This document shows positions 34,722 through 43,281 of a stretch of 64,000 nt of DNA, one piece after another. The DNA is taken from assembly GCF_003933245.1 (NCBI RefSeq), contig NZ_QUSX01000002.1, positions 558,001 to 622,000 on the forward strand, written 5' to 3'. The position numbers were made by a program, and so were the translations under genes. This DNA is from Maribacter algicola (GTDB lineage Bacteria > Bacteroidota > Bacteroidia > Flavobacteriales > Flavobacteriaceae). The notes beneath the pieces were generated by a model, which was not told the origin of the DNA, ran no database searches, and worked only from the letters and a program-made list of their open reading frames with translations. The first letter of the stretch is position 1; each line of letters starts with the position of its first letter.

Positions 34722-35431
34722 ATATTTTCCTCTCTTTTTCTAAGGATCCATCGGTACCTAAAAGCCCATTTCCACGAAATTTGATGGTCTACCCCAGGCA
34801 CTTGGTCGGAAAAGGTTAGCAATTCTTTCTTTTTAAACCCCTTTAAAATGGATATTAGGCCATCATGTTTAGCAGTGGAGCTATGAATAAAAATAACACT
34901 AAACAACTTAAAAAGATAATAGGCCCATAAACTTCTATGCAAATCATTAATAATAACACCGATTCGGGCCATTTTAACAAACCTTTCCAAGAAAAGTGGA
35001 ATTTTGGCACTGCTAAAATGGTGAAGGGTCAACGTAGTGATTACAATGTCCACCTCCAATGCTTCCAAAAGAAATACATCCTTTTCCAAGTACATTATTT
35101 CAGGAAATGAGCTGGATTTTTTCCTGGCGATTTCCAAGGCCTCTCCATTTAGGTCGAGTCCAATGAATTGGATGGTAATATTCGCCCTTCTAGCTCTCAA
35201 GGCCAGTTTTCTTAAGATATCCCCATCGGAACAGCCAATATCCAAAATCGTATACGATTCCTTTTTGTTTTCTTGAATCAGCTTAAATACCGCATTTGAG
35301 GTGATATGTACTCCACCCAATAGTCTGTTGACCCTATTGATATCTTCCAAGAGTACTTCCAGTTCCATTGGTGAACCTTGAAAATTATCCAAGAGCTCCA
35401 TTTGACTACTTCTGACCGATATATCCATCAT
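34718..35431 (-). CDS. SAM-dependent methyltransferase of the type III PKS operon
   Basis: This 237-residue class I methyltransferase has motif I YTILDIGCSDGDILRKLA, acidic motif II FIGLDLNGEALEIAR, then TTLTLHHFSS and NDLHRSLWAYYLFKLF. It overlaps the PKS start by 4 bp and the oxidoreductase stop by 1 bp. It probably methylates the resorcinol or pyrone product, as the methyltransferase does in the Streptomyces srs operon. Confidence 0.9.
   Translation of the reverse strand: MMDISVRSSQMELLDNFQGSPMELEVLLEDINRVNRLLGGVHITSNAVFKLIQENKKESYTILDIGCSDGDILRKLALRARRANITIQFIGLDLNGEALEIARKKSSSFPEIMYLEKDVFLLEALEVDIVITTLTLHHFSSAKIPLFLERFVKMARIGVIINDLHRSLWAYYLFKLFSVIFIHSSTAKHDGLISILKGFKKKELLTFSDQVPGVDHQISWKWAFRYRWILRKREENI
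35246..35259. repeat. AATCGTATACGATT palindrome, site 1
   Basis: A 14-bp perfect palindrome inside the methyltransferase gene. The same core recurs at 42721, 42970, 49359 and 57696. Confidence 0.6.
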
Positions 35432-36552
35432 TATGATACTATTTTTCCGTGTGTTTTTGTAATCATTTTTTGGAGCAATGTTTCAGATTGTGCAAGTGTT
35501 GAAATTCCCCAATGCAATATTTGTGGTTTCAATAGTAATCTTTGAAAAATACGTCCGTAGCCCAGTCTATCTTTGAAGTTTTGGTTCCAAGACTTTTTAT
35601 AGGCTTTTTCCAAATCACTTCGCTTTTGATGTTGCCCATTAAAAAAATCGTGGACGCATTCTGAAACCAGTTTTCCTGAATGAATGGCCATTGCCATTCC
35701 GTTGCCGCATAACGGGTGTATCAATCCCGCAGTATCCCCGCACATCAATATATGGTTTACCACGGGTTCCTTGGATTCAAAGGATATTTGGCCAATGCTT
35801 AGGGAATCTTCAAAAACGGGTTCAGCCTTCCTTAAAAAATCCCTCAAATGAGGGTTTTGGGACACAATCCGCACATTGAATGCCGATACATCCTTAAACT
35901 CCTTGAATACTTCATACCGGGCCAAATAACAAAAATTGACATGCCCACTCTCCGTCTTGGAAAGTCCCCCGTAACCACCTATAAAATTATGGAGTGCCAC
36001 AAGATCATCGGGAAATTCGGAACAGGAATAATGCGCTTTTAGGGCCAACCAATCGTTCTTTTTTTGGATAAAGGAACGGTTTAAGGTCTTATCAAGCCCA
36101 GACCGTTTTCCGTAGGCGCCAATTACTATAGGAGCTTTGACCGACCTTTCTCGGCTTACCACGGTAAACCCTTTTCCATCAAACCGAATGTCCGAAACCT
36201 TTTCAAAATAAAAAGTAACGTTTCTTTGTTGGACATTTTTGTATAAAAGATTATCGAGGGCATACCTGCTAATTCCCATCCCACCCAAAGGTAATTCGCA
36301 TTCCGCTTTTTTTCCTTGAATGCTGCTAATTTCGAATCTGGTAATCGCCTTACCACCGGCGGCAAACAGGTTTATTCCCAATGCCTCTAGATACGGTATG
36401 ATTTCATTGGAAAGATACTCGCCGCAGACTTTATGGTGCGGATAGGGAACGGTTTCGAACACAGCGATATCATACCCATGGCGGGAAAGTGCCATGGCCG
36501 CCGTAAGGCCGGCCAAACCTCCCCCTACAATACCTATTTGATGTTCGTTCAC
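35431..36552 (-). CDS. FAD-dependent oxidoreductase of the type III PKS operon
   Basis: This 373-residue flavoprotein monooxygenase or reductase has GIVGGGLAGLTAAMALSRHGYDIAVFE (dinucleotide fold), PHHKVCGEYLS and GDTAGLIHPLCGNGMAMAIHSG (FAD ribityl motif), in the style of geranylgeranyl reductases and PHBH-type hydroxylases. The start codon is GTG (36550-36552). It is the first gene of the operon and lies only 20 bp after a strong terminator. It probably hydroxylates the polyketide ring. Confidence 0.88.
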   Translation of the reverse strand: MNEHQIGIVGGGLAGLTAAMALSRHGYDIAVFETVPYPHHKVCGEYLSNEIIPYLEALGINLFAAGGKAITRFEISSIQGKKAECELPLGGMGISRYALDNLLYKNVQQRNVTFYFEKVSDIRFDGKGFTVVSRERSVKAPIVIGAYGKRSGLDKTLNRSFIQKKNDWLALKAHYSCSEFPDDLVALHNFIGGYGGLSKTESGHVNFCYLARYEVFKEFKDVSAFNVRIVSQNPHLRDFLRKAEPVFEDSLSIGQISFESKEPVVNHILMCGDTAGLIHPLCGNGMAMAIHSGKLVSECVHDFFNGQHQKRSDLEKAYKKSWNQNFKDRLGYGRIFQRLLLKPQILHWGISTLAQSETLLQKMITKTHGKIVS

Positions 36553-36571
36553 TTGTTGAAGTTACGTAAAC

Positions 36572-36601
36572 AAAAAAAAATCCCTGCACAAGGCAGGGAT
36601 T
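36572..36601 (-). terminator. Terminator of the OmpA gene
   Basis: AATCCCTGC (36579-36587) pairs with GCAGGGATT (36593-36601) around a 5-nt loop, and on the minus strand runs into nine T. It separates the OmpA gene from the type III PKS operon, which must start its own transcription in the 20 bp before GTG 36552 or depend on read-through. Confidence 0.9.
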
Positions 36602-36624
36602 AAATTTTTGATACTAAACAAAAT

Positions 36625-37320
36625 CTAACCTTTTGTTTGTTGTACGGCTTCCTCCTTCAATTCTTCGCTCGCAACGATGGCCAGCTCAACCCTTCTGTTC
36701 TGGGTTTTACCTTCAACGGTATTGTTGTCGCCAACGGGTTGGTTTTCACCATACCACTTGGTCGTAAACCTTGTAGGATCAATGCCTTTGGCTATCAAAT
36801 AATTGGTAACTGAGGTTGCCCGTTGCTTGGAGAGGTTCATATTGTACTCGTCCGATCCCGCACTATCGGTATGGCCTTCTACCAATATATTGGATTTAGG
36901 GTATTCCTTGAAAATACCGGCCAATTTATCCAAAGTGCTTGCAGAAGTTCCTTTTACATCGGATTTATTCGTATCAAAATAAACACCAGCGTCTTGGTTG
37001 AAGGTCACGTTGATACCCTCGCCAACACGCTTCACTTCTGCACCAGGTATTTCCTCCTCGATGCGTTCCGCCTGTCTATCCATTCTATTACCGATATATC
37101 CACCGGCAGCACCTCCTATTGCCGCACCTAAAATGGCCCCAAGTGCGGTATTGTTTCCGTTTCCGACATTATTTCCAATAACACCTCCAATTACGGCACC
37201 TCCTACGGCACCAATTGCAGCACCTTTTTGGGTCTTGTTGGCATTTTTTACCGTACTACAGCTCATGACCATGGCCAAGGTCAGAACATAACTTGTATTT
37301 CTTAATAATCTTGATTTCAT
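36625..37320 (-). CDS. OmpA-family lipoprotein with glycine zipper
   Basis: 231 residues: lipobox MVMSC (Cys near residue 21), a Gly-zipper segment at 33-80 (GAAIGAVGGAVIGGVIGNN, ALGAILGAAIGGAAGGYIGNR) and a C-terminal OmpA domain (about 105-215) with ILVEGHTDSAGSDEYNMNLSKQRATSV and NRRVELAI. The OmpA domain binds peptidoglycan, so this protein links the outer membrane to the wall. Confidence 0.92.
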   Translation of the reverse strand: MKSRLLRNTSYVLTLAMVMSCSTVKNANKTQKGAAIGAVGGAVIGGVIGNNVGNGNNTALGAILGAAIGGAAGGYIGNRMDRQAERIEEEIPGAEVKRVGEGINVTFNQDAGVYFDTNKSDVKGTSASTLDKLAGIFKEYPKSNILVEGHTDSAGSDEYNMNLSKQRATSVTNYLIAKGIDPTRFTTKWYGENQPVGDNNTVEGKTQNRRVELAIVASEELKEEAVQQTKG

Positions 37321-37347
37321 TTTATTGTATTTATTGTATTTATTGTT
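37321..37347. repeat. 9-bp tandem repeat directly before the OmpA start
   Basis: TTTATTGTA is repeated twice and followed by TTTATTGT (plus-strand reading), ending right at the ATG of the OmpA gene. On the mRNA this is an A-rich leader (AATAAATAC units), which could tune translation by repeat number. Confidence 0.6.
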
Positions 37348-37353
37348 GGGGAT

Positions 37354-37836
37354 TTATTTCTTCGTAAAACTGTATACCACGGTCACAGGGGCACCATCCA
37401 CCTGGACATTGGATTTTAAGGTCATCGTATTTTCCGTAAGATTTTCAATATTGAGTCGGTATCCTAAACCTCCGGATATGTCCTTGTTCTTTTCGTCAAT
37501 GAACTTAAACTGTAATTGGCTGTTATAGTTTTCCGCTCGCTCCACAACGGACCATCGGATGTACCTATCCCCACCGTTACAAAGGGTGGATGGAGAAATC
37601 GTATACCTCCCGGTACTATTATTGTCCCTAAAGAACCATTCGCTTCCTTCTAGGCAGATATCCTCTACATCGTTGAATAATACAGCCTTAAAATTTCCGG
37701 TATTGTTTTCAAAAGAGACATCGTTCAAGGACCAGGTACCGCTAAGCAGATTGCGCTTTGATCGGGCATCCTTGGAAATGGAACAAGAGGCCAACAAAAT
37801 TGCTAATACCCCTGTAAGAGCTATTACTTTCTTCAT
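37354..37836 (-). CDS. Lipocalin-like lipoprotein
   Basis: 160 residues with lipobox LLASC (Cys near residue 18) and a lipocalin start LLSGTWSLNDVSF. Beta strands follow, with CLEGSEWFFRDNNSTGRYTI and the ending VTVVYSFTKK. It probably sits in the outer membrane facing the periplasm. The ligand is unknown. It lies upstream of the OmpA gene by 33 bp on the same strand, so co-transcription is likely. Confidence 0.82.
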   Translation of the reverse strand: MKKVIALTGVLAILLASCSISKDARSKRNLLSGTWSLNDVSFENNTGNFKAVLFNDVEDICLEGSEWFFRDNNSTGRYTISPSTLCNGGDRYIRWSVVERAENYNSQLQFKFIDEKNKDISGGLGYRLNIENLTENTMTLKSNVQVDGAPVTVVYSFTKK

Positions 37837-37980
37837 AAATTTCTTTGTTTTAGATTACCCTATATACGGTGTCAACCTTACTTTTGGATGTGTTACGGGT
37901 AATGCCGATTTAATTACTACAAAGATTGGGCAAAGCTGGAAAATAGGTTCGCCCGTTTCGAATTATTGTTGACGGAAACA

Positions 37981-39957
37981 CTAAAACGATAGCAAATCCA
38001 AAAGCGCCTGTTCGAACCTGGACCTGGAAAGGTACTGTTGTTCCAAGCTGGTATTGAAAGGTATGGGAGTGTCCAAGCTTGCCACCCTTGTAACGGGACC
38101 GTCCAAGTACCGGAAACAATTTTCCATAACCAAGGCGGAAATATCGCTGGCGATACCACCAAATAGGCTGTCCTCCTGTAAAATAATTAGTTTCCCCGTC
38201 TTTTCCACGGAGGCATAAATGGCATCGGTATCCAAAGGCTGTAAGGTTCTAAGATCTAGAAGGTCCGCACTGATATCCGAATGCTTGTCCAAGGTTTCCA
38301 AGGCCCAGTGCACCCCTGCCCCATAAGTAACAATGGTTATATCCCCACCGGATTTTAATAGGTTTGCTTTTCCAAAGGGTACGGTGAAAGGGTTGACGGG
38401 TACATCTTCATAAATGCTGCGATACAAACCTTTATGCTCAAAATATAATACCGGATTGGGATCTTCTATGGCCGTTGCCAAGAGTCCCTTGGCGTCTGAA
38501 GGAAACGCGGGATATACCACCTTTAATCCGGGTGTTTTTGTAAACCAGGCTTCGTTAGTCTGTGAATGGAAGGGACCGGCACTAACCCCGCCCCCACAGG
38601 GCATTCGAATGACTACATCGGCCTTTTCGCCCCATCGGTAGTGGCTTTTGGCCAAATAATTGACGATGGGATTAAAGCCACTACTGGCAAAATCCGCAAA
38701 TTGCATTTCTACGACTGATTTCATCCCATTAATGGATAAGCCCATGGCCGTGGAAACGATTGCCGATTCACAAATGGGCGTATTACGCACACGCTCCTTT
38801 CCAAAAGCCTCTACAAAACCGTCCGTAATTTTAAACACTCCTCCGTATTCCGCTACATCCTGACCCATAATGACCAGATTGTTATGTTTTTCCATGGCCG
38901 ATTTCAACCCTTGCGAAATAGCATCTACAAAGCGGATATTCCGTTTATGAATCAAGGGCGCAACTTCCTTGTAATCAAAATCTTGATACACATCATGTAA
39001 TTCATGACTTAAAATGGCTGAAATGGATTCCTCTTGAAACGCTCTTTGAAGGTTTTCTTCAATTTCTAGGGCAATTTCCCCCCGGTACGATACATCCATG
39101 TCTTCGTTCAACAGGCCGGTTTCAATTAAATGTTTGGCATAGTTATCCAATGGATCTTTGGCCGCCCAGGTTTCCATGAGTTCCTCGGGAACATACTTGG
39201 TTCCACTGGCTTCCTCGTGTCCCCGCATTCTGAACGTTTTGAACTCCAACAAAACGGGTCGCGGGTTCTTTCGAATGTCGTTGGATAATTCGTTTACCTT
39301 AGCGTATACCTCTAGAATATTATTGCCATCGATTACGTGCGATTCCATACCGTAGCCTATACCCTTATCCGCAATATGCTCGCAGCGATATTGTTCGTTT
39401 GTAGGTGTGGATAGGCCATATCCATTATTTTCCACGCAGAAAATTACGGGTAAATCCCACACGGCGGCCACATTCAATGCTTCATGGAAATCACCCTCAC
39501 TGGTCGCTCCTTCTCCCGTAAAGACGGCCGTCACGCTTTTTTCTTTGCGTAATTTATGGGCCAAGGCAATACCGTCTGCCACACCCAGTTGCGGTCCTAG
39601 GTGCGATATCATCCCTATTATCTTGAATTCCTGGGTGCCAAAATGGAAACTACGGTCCCTACCTTTGGTAAAACCTCCCATTTTGCCCTGCCATTGAGAG
39701 AAAAGTCGGTGTAGGGGAATTTTCCTTGTGGTAAAAACTCCCAAATTACGATGCATGGGAAGAATATATTCGTTCGTTTTCAAGGCTGAGGCCACGCCTA
39801 CGGAAATCGCTTCCTGCCCAATACCGCTGAACCATTTGGAAATCTTTCCCTGTCGCAATAGGATCAACATCTTCTCCTCGATCATGCGAGGTTTCAGCAT
39901 GGCGCGGTACAATTCCAATTTAACATCATCAGCTACCTCAAAACCTTTAAAATCCAT
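37981..39957 (-). CDS. Fused E1 alpha/beta of branched-chain 2-oxoacid dehydrogenase
   Basis: 658 residues. Residues 1-330 are the E1 alpha part with the thiamine diphosphate motif TGEGATSEGDFHEALNVAAVWDLPVIFCVENNGYG. Residues 340-658 are E1 beta (ISQGLKSAMEKHNNLVIMGQDVAEYGGVF, TPICESAIVSTAMGLSINGMKSVVEMQFADF). It decarboxylates branched 2-oxoacids for iso-fatty acid primers and amino acid breakdown. The fusion in one chain is common in Bacteroidota. E2 and E3 are not nearby. Confidence 0.93.
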   Translation of the reverse strand: MDFKGFEVADDVKLELYRAMLKPRMIEEKMLILLRQGKISKWFSGIGQEAISVGVASALKTNEYILPMHRNLGVFTTRKIPLHRLFSQWQGKMGGFTKGRDRSFHFGTQEFKIIGMISHLGPQLGVADGIALAHKLRKEKSVTAVFTGEGATSEGDFHEALNVAAVWDLPVIFCVENNGYGLSTPTNEQYRCEHIADKGIGYGMESHVIDGNNILEVYAKVNELSNDIRKNPRPVLLEFKTFRMRGHEEASGTKYVPEELMETWAAKDPLDNYAKHLIETGLLNEDMDVSYRGEIALEIEENLQRAFQEESISAILSHELHDVYQDFDYKEVAPLIHKRNIRFVDAISQGLKSAMEKHNNLVIMGQDVAEYGGVFKITDGFVEAFGKERVRNTPICESAIVSTAMGLSINGMKSVVEMQFADFASSGFNPIVNYLAKSHYRWGEKADVVIRMPCGGGVSAGPFHSQTNEAWFTKTPGLKVVYPAFPSDAKGLLATAIEDPNPVLYFEHKGLYRSIYEDVPVNPFTVPFGKANLLKSGGDITIVTYGAGVHWALETLDKHSDISADLLDLRTLQPLDTDAIYASVEKTGKLIILQEDSLFGGIASDISALVMENCFRYLDGPVTRVASLDTPIPFNTSLEQQYLSRSRFEQALLDLLSF

Positions 39958-40050
39958 AGTGGGAACGTTAGTTTTTATTTGGGTTTAAATGTAACAAAAA
40001 TCGAATCATCTTGTTGTGTTTATAACAGAATGCGTGTACGCAATAATTTG

Positions 40051-40058
40051 TAGCTTTG
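40051..40058 (+). promoter_or_regulatory. Candidate -7 element of the 2OG-Fe oxygenase gene
   Basis: TAGCTTTG matches TAnnTTTG, 24 nt before ATG 40082. No TTG lies at the normal -33 distance. Confidence 0.35.
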
Positions 40059-40081
40059 TACTATATTTTAAAAATTTTCCA

Positions 40082-41032
40082 ATGAGTTTAGTGCCAAGTG
40101 TTGATTTAAAGGATTTTTTGTCCGATGACCCAAAAAGAAAACAAAAGTTTGTGGAAGAAATTGGGGGAGCTTTTGAAAATATTGGATTTGTAGCATTAAG
40201 CGGGCATTTTTTATCCGATAAGTTAGTGGAAGACCTTTATTCCGAAATCAAAAAATTCTTCAACCTTCCTCAAGAAATAAAGGATACCTATGAAATTGAG
40301 GGTATTGGTGGCCAGCGCGGGTATACCTCTTTTGGAAAGGAACATGCCAAAGGGAAAAAGGAAGGCGATCTTAAGGAATTTTGGCATTTTGGTCAGTATG
40401 TGGAAGATGATATCAAGTTGAAAGAGGAATATCCTGACAATGTTATTGTTGAGGAACTCCCAAAATTCAATGAAGTGGGCAAAGAGACCTATAAAATGTT
40501 GGAGAAAACGGCACAATATGTGCTTAGGGCTTTGGCCATACATCTTGATTTAAAAGAGGATTACTTCGATGAATACATAAGGAACGGGAATTCCATTTTA
40601 AGGCCCATACACTACCCTCCTATTACTACGGAACCCAAAAATGCCGTTCGAGCGGCTGCGCACGGGGATATCAATTTAATTACTTTATTAATGGGCGCCC
40701 ATGGCAAGGGTTTACAAGTGCAAAACCATAATGGTGAATGGGTTGATGCCATTGCCAGGCCTGATGAGCTTATGATCAATGTGGGCGATATGCTCTCCAG
40801 ATTGTCCAACAACAAACTGAAATCCACTATACACCAAGTAGTAAACCCTCCACGGGAATTATGGGGTACTTCCCGCTACTCCGTTCCGTTTTTTATGCAC
40901 CCAATAAGTGAAATGCCATTGAATTGTTTAGAAAATTGTATAGATCTAGAACATCCTAAATTGTACGAGGACATCACGGCGGGAGAATTTCTCCATGAAC
41001 GCTTGATCGAGTTGGGACTGATAAAAAAGTAG
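40082..41032 (+). CDS. 2-oxoglutarate/Fe(II) oxygenase, isopenicillin-N-synthase family
   Basis: 316 residues from ATG 40082 (MSLVPSVDLKDFL; the longer frame from 40016 adds an unlikely leader). It has an N-terminal DIOX_N-like domain, then the iron triad HGDINLITLL (His, Asp) and STIHQVVNP (His). The 2OG-binding RxS is in SRYSVPFF. The substrate is unknown. It starts a plus-strand run with the SUI1 gene 2 bp downstream. Confidence 0.9.
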   Translation: MSLVPSVDLKDFLSDDPKRKQKFVEEIGGAFENIGFVALSGHFLSDKLVEDLYSEIKKFFNLPQEIKDTYEIEGIGGQRGYTSFGKEHAKGKKEGDLKEFWHFGQYVEDDIKLKEEYPDNVIVEELPKFNEVGKETYKMLEKTAQYVLRALAIHLDLKEDYFDEYIRNGNSILRPIHYPPITTEPKNAVRAAAHGDINLITLLMGAHGKGLQVQNHNGEWVDAIARPDELMINVGDMLSRLSNNKLKSTIHQVVNPPRELWGTSRYSVPFFMHPISEMPLNCLENCIDLEHPKLYEDITAGEFLHERLIELGLIKK

Positions 41033-41034
41033 TT

Positions 41035-41361
41035 ATGGACCTAAGAGACCAACTTAAAAACTTGTTCCCGGACCATGAACCTGAGGAATCCCCAGAAAAA
41101 GGGGAAAAAAGCGACCTCTGGCTTCAGGAAAGTCCCATGATATGTAAGTACGAGAAACGCAAGGGTAAACCCATCACCATAATCGAAGGCTATACAGGTG
41201 CGGATACCGACTTTAAAAAGTTAGCCAAGGAACTAAAAACAAAGCTTAGCGTTGGGGGAAGCTTTAAAAATGACCAAATAATTATACAGGGGGATTATAG
41301 GGACAAAATTATGGAAATCTTAAAGGAAAAGGGCTTTAACGTTAAAAGAGTCGGAGGTTAA
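41035..41361 (+). CDS. SUI1/eIF1-family translation factor (YciH-like)
   Basis: 108 residues with the C-terminal SUI1 fold: KRKGKPITIIEGYTGADTDFKKLAKELKTKLSVGGSFKNDQIIIQGDYRDKIMEILKEKGF. The bacterial members may affect start-codon selection. It is 2 bp after the oxygenase stop. Confidence 0.93.
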   Translation: MDLRDQLKNLFPDHEPEESPEKGEKSDLWLQESPMICKYEKRKGKPITIIEGYTGADTDFKKLAKELKTKLSVGGSFKNDQIIIQGDYRDKIMEILKEKGFNVKRVGG

Positions 41362-41474
41362 AATCTTATATAATGCGTTTATAACAAATAGGTTGCGTCT
41401 TTTTCTGTTAAAATCTTTTGTTTTTTTACTTTAAACCGTACTTTTAACTGTTCAACCTAAACCACTATCAGAAA

Positions 41475-42407
41475 ATGAGTTCCCTTCTACACATCACCAA
41501 TGGAGACGCATTTACGGAACGTCTTAAGAAGTTGAATCTAAAAGGCGACATCATCACATGGCGTGAGATGCTTTGCGAGGGTAAGACGCTTACAACCGTT
41601 GGAAGCGAATCCTTTTGGAAGACCAGGTTTGAATTTTTACACAAAAACTATAAGGTTTCCAAATCTTGGTTTATAGAAAAAACTCTTAAGGAATATCGGT
41701 CTCTCTGCAATCATAAGCAACAGGACCAGATTGTTCTTTGGTTTGAGTATGATCTGTTTTGTCAGGTCAATATGCTTGCGGTCATTAGTTGGTTGTTGAC
41801 CAACCGAAGATATGCCCAAATTTCCTTGGTCTGCAGTGGGAAGGAGGATGATTCCGATAAGTTATATGCACTGAATGAACTTTCGGACGAGCAGCTATTA
41901 GATCTATACGAGAATAAAGTAGTGCTTAACCAGGACGATGTGGAATATGCGGACTACGTATGGCAGCTGTATTGCAGTAACAATCCCATTCGGTTGGAAA
42001 ACCTGACGGATTTCAACGATTATAACTTTGCCTATCTAGGCGATGCGGTCAAAACACATTTAAAACGTTTTCCTAGTATTGCCAACGGTCTAAACGAGAT
42101 GGAAAATAACATTTTGCAATTGGCCATCGATAAAAAACCTAAGTCCAAAAGCGAATTTTTGGCTACCATCCTAAACAACCAAGGAAACCTTGGTTTTGGA
42201 GATTCACAATATGAAAGGGCCTTACAAAGGTTAAAACCATTGTTTTCTTCCTTAAACCCTGTGCGGTTGACCAAAAAAGGGAAGGAAATTCTCGACGGAC
42301 AGACCAGCTATTACTCCTGTATTCAGGATAATGATGTTTATTTGGGAGGTGCCTTGAAATACGATTTTCTTTACAATACAGAGTCTAATAGGATCTTAAA
42401 ACTCTAA
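41475..42407 (+). CDS. DUF1835 domain protein
   Basis: 310 residues beginning MSSLLHITNGDAFTERLKKLNLKGDIITWREMLCEGKT, characteristic of DUF1835, with VLWFEYDLFCQVNMLAVISWL. The C-terminal part (SEFLATILNNQGNLGFGDSQYERAL) matches the attached helical domain. The function is unknown. It precedes a nucleoside phosphorylase gene by 1 bp. Confidence 0.88.
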   Translation: MSSLLHITNGDAFTERLKKLNLKGDIITWREMLCEGKTLTTVGSESFWKTRFEFLHKNYKVSKSWFIEKTLKEYRSLCNHKQQDQIVLWFEYDLFCQVNMLAVISWLLTNRRYAQISLVCSGKEDDSDKLYALNELSDEQLLDLYENKVVLNQDDVEYADYVWQLYCSNNPIRLENLTDFNDYNFAYLGDAVKTHLKRFPSIANGLNEMENNILQLAIDKKPKSKSEFLATILNNQGNLGFGDSQYERALQRLKPLFSSLNPVRLTKKGKEILDGQTSYYSCIQDNDVYLGGALKYDFLYNTESNRILKL

Positions 42408-42408
42408 A

Positions 42409-43281
42409 ATGCGCTTAAGCCCATCCGAGCTTATCTTAAATGCCGATGGCAGCATTTACCATCTCAATTTATTAGCAGAAGATATTGCAGATACCATAAT
42501 CACAGTGGGAGATCCCGACCGTGTGGTGGAGGTTTCACGCCATTTTGATTCCATAGAAATAAAAAAGGGAAAACGGGAGTTTCTAACCCATACAGGCTTT
42601 CTCAAAGGAAAACGAATTAGTGTGATCTCCACGGGAATAGGAACGGATAATATCGATATTGTTCTAAATGAATTGGATGCCCTAGTCAATATTGATTTTG
42701 CCACTAGGAAGGTTCGGGAAAATCGTATACGATTAAAATTTATCCGAATTGGCACCTCTGGTGCCATCCAAGCAGATATACCGATAGATTCTTGGATATT
42801 GACGGAGTTGGCAATCGGTTTTGACGGACTCTTGCATTTTTACAAAAATGAGCTTTCGGACTTCAAGGAAATGGAGGATGAATTTATCCGCCAGACTGCT
42901 TGGTCTTCCAAAAAATCCAGGCCATATATCATAAAATATGATAAACAATTGGCCAAAAAATTTAAATCAAATCGTATACGATTAGGAATAACAACCACGA
43001 ATACAGGTTTTTATGGTCCCCAAGGTAGAAGTTTAAGGTTATCTCCAAATGTGGATGATTTCGTTCAGGTTATGGCTAATTTTCAGTACCAAAATAGATA
43101 TATTACAAACTTGGAAATGGAAACATCTGGAATCTATGCACTCTCAAAATTGCTGGGTCACCAAGCGATTTCCTTAAGTTGTATCCTAGCCAATAGGGCA
43201 ACGGGGGAATTTTCCAAAAATCCGCAAGCATCGGTACAAGAACTGATTACCTTTGCACTTCAAAAAATAACATCGGATTGA
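42409..43281 (+). CDS. Nucleoside phosphorylase (uridine phosphorylase family)
   Basis: 290 residues: ITVGDPDRVVEVSRHFDSIE near the N-terminus (phosphate site), VISTGIGTDNIDIVLNELDAL, RIGTSGAIQADIPIDSWIL, and METSGIYALSKLLGH for the ribose/base site. It cleaves nucleosides with phosphate. Two copies of the AATCGTATACGATT palindrome lie in it, both encoding NRIRL. It overlaps the next gene by 4 bp. Confidence 0.9.
   Translation: MRLSPSELILNADGSIYHLNLLAEDIADTIITVGDPDRVVEVSRHFDSIEIKKGKREFLTHTGFLKGKRISVISTGIGTDNIDIVLNELDALVNIDFATRKVRENRIRLKFIRIGTSGAIQADIPIDSWILTELAIGFDGLLHFYKNELSDFKEMEDEFIRQTAWSSKKSRPYIIKYDKQLAKKFKSNRIRLGITTTNTGFYGPQGRSLRLSPNVDDFVQVMANFQYQNRYITNLEMETSGIYALSKLLGHQAISLSCILANRATGEFSKNPQASVQELITFALQKITSD
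42721..42734. repeat. AATCGTATACGATT palindrome, site 2
   Basis: A 14-bp perfect palindrome in the nucleoside phosphorylase gene. Confidence 0.6.
42970..42983. repeat. AATCGTATACGATT palindrome, site 3
   Basis: A second copy in the same gene, 249 bp after site 2, again coding for NRIRL. Confidence 0.6.
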
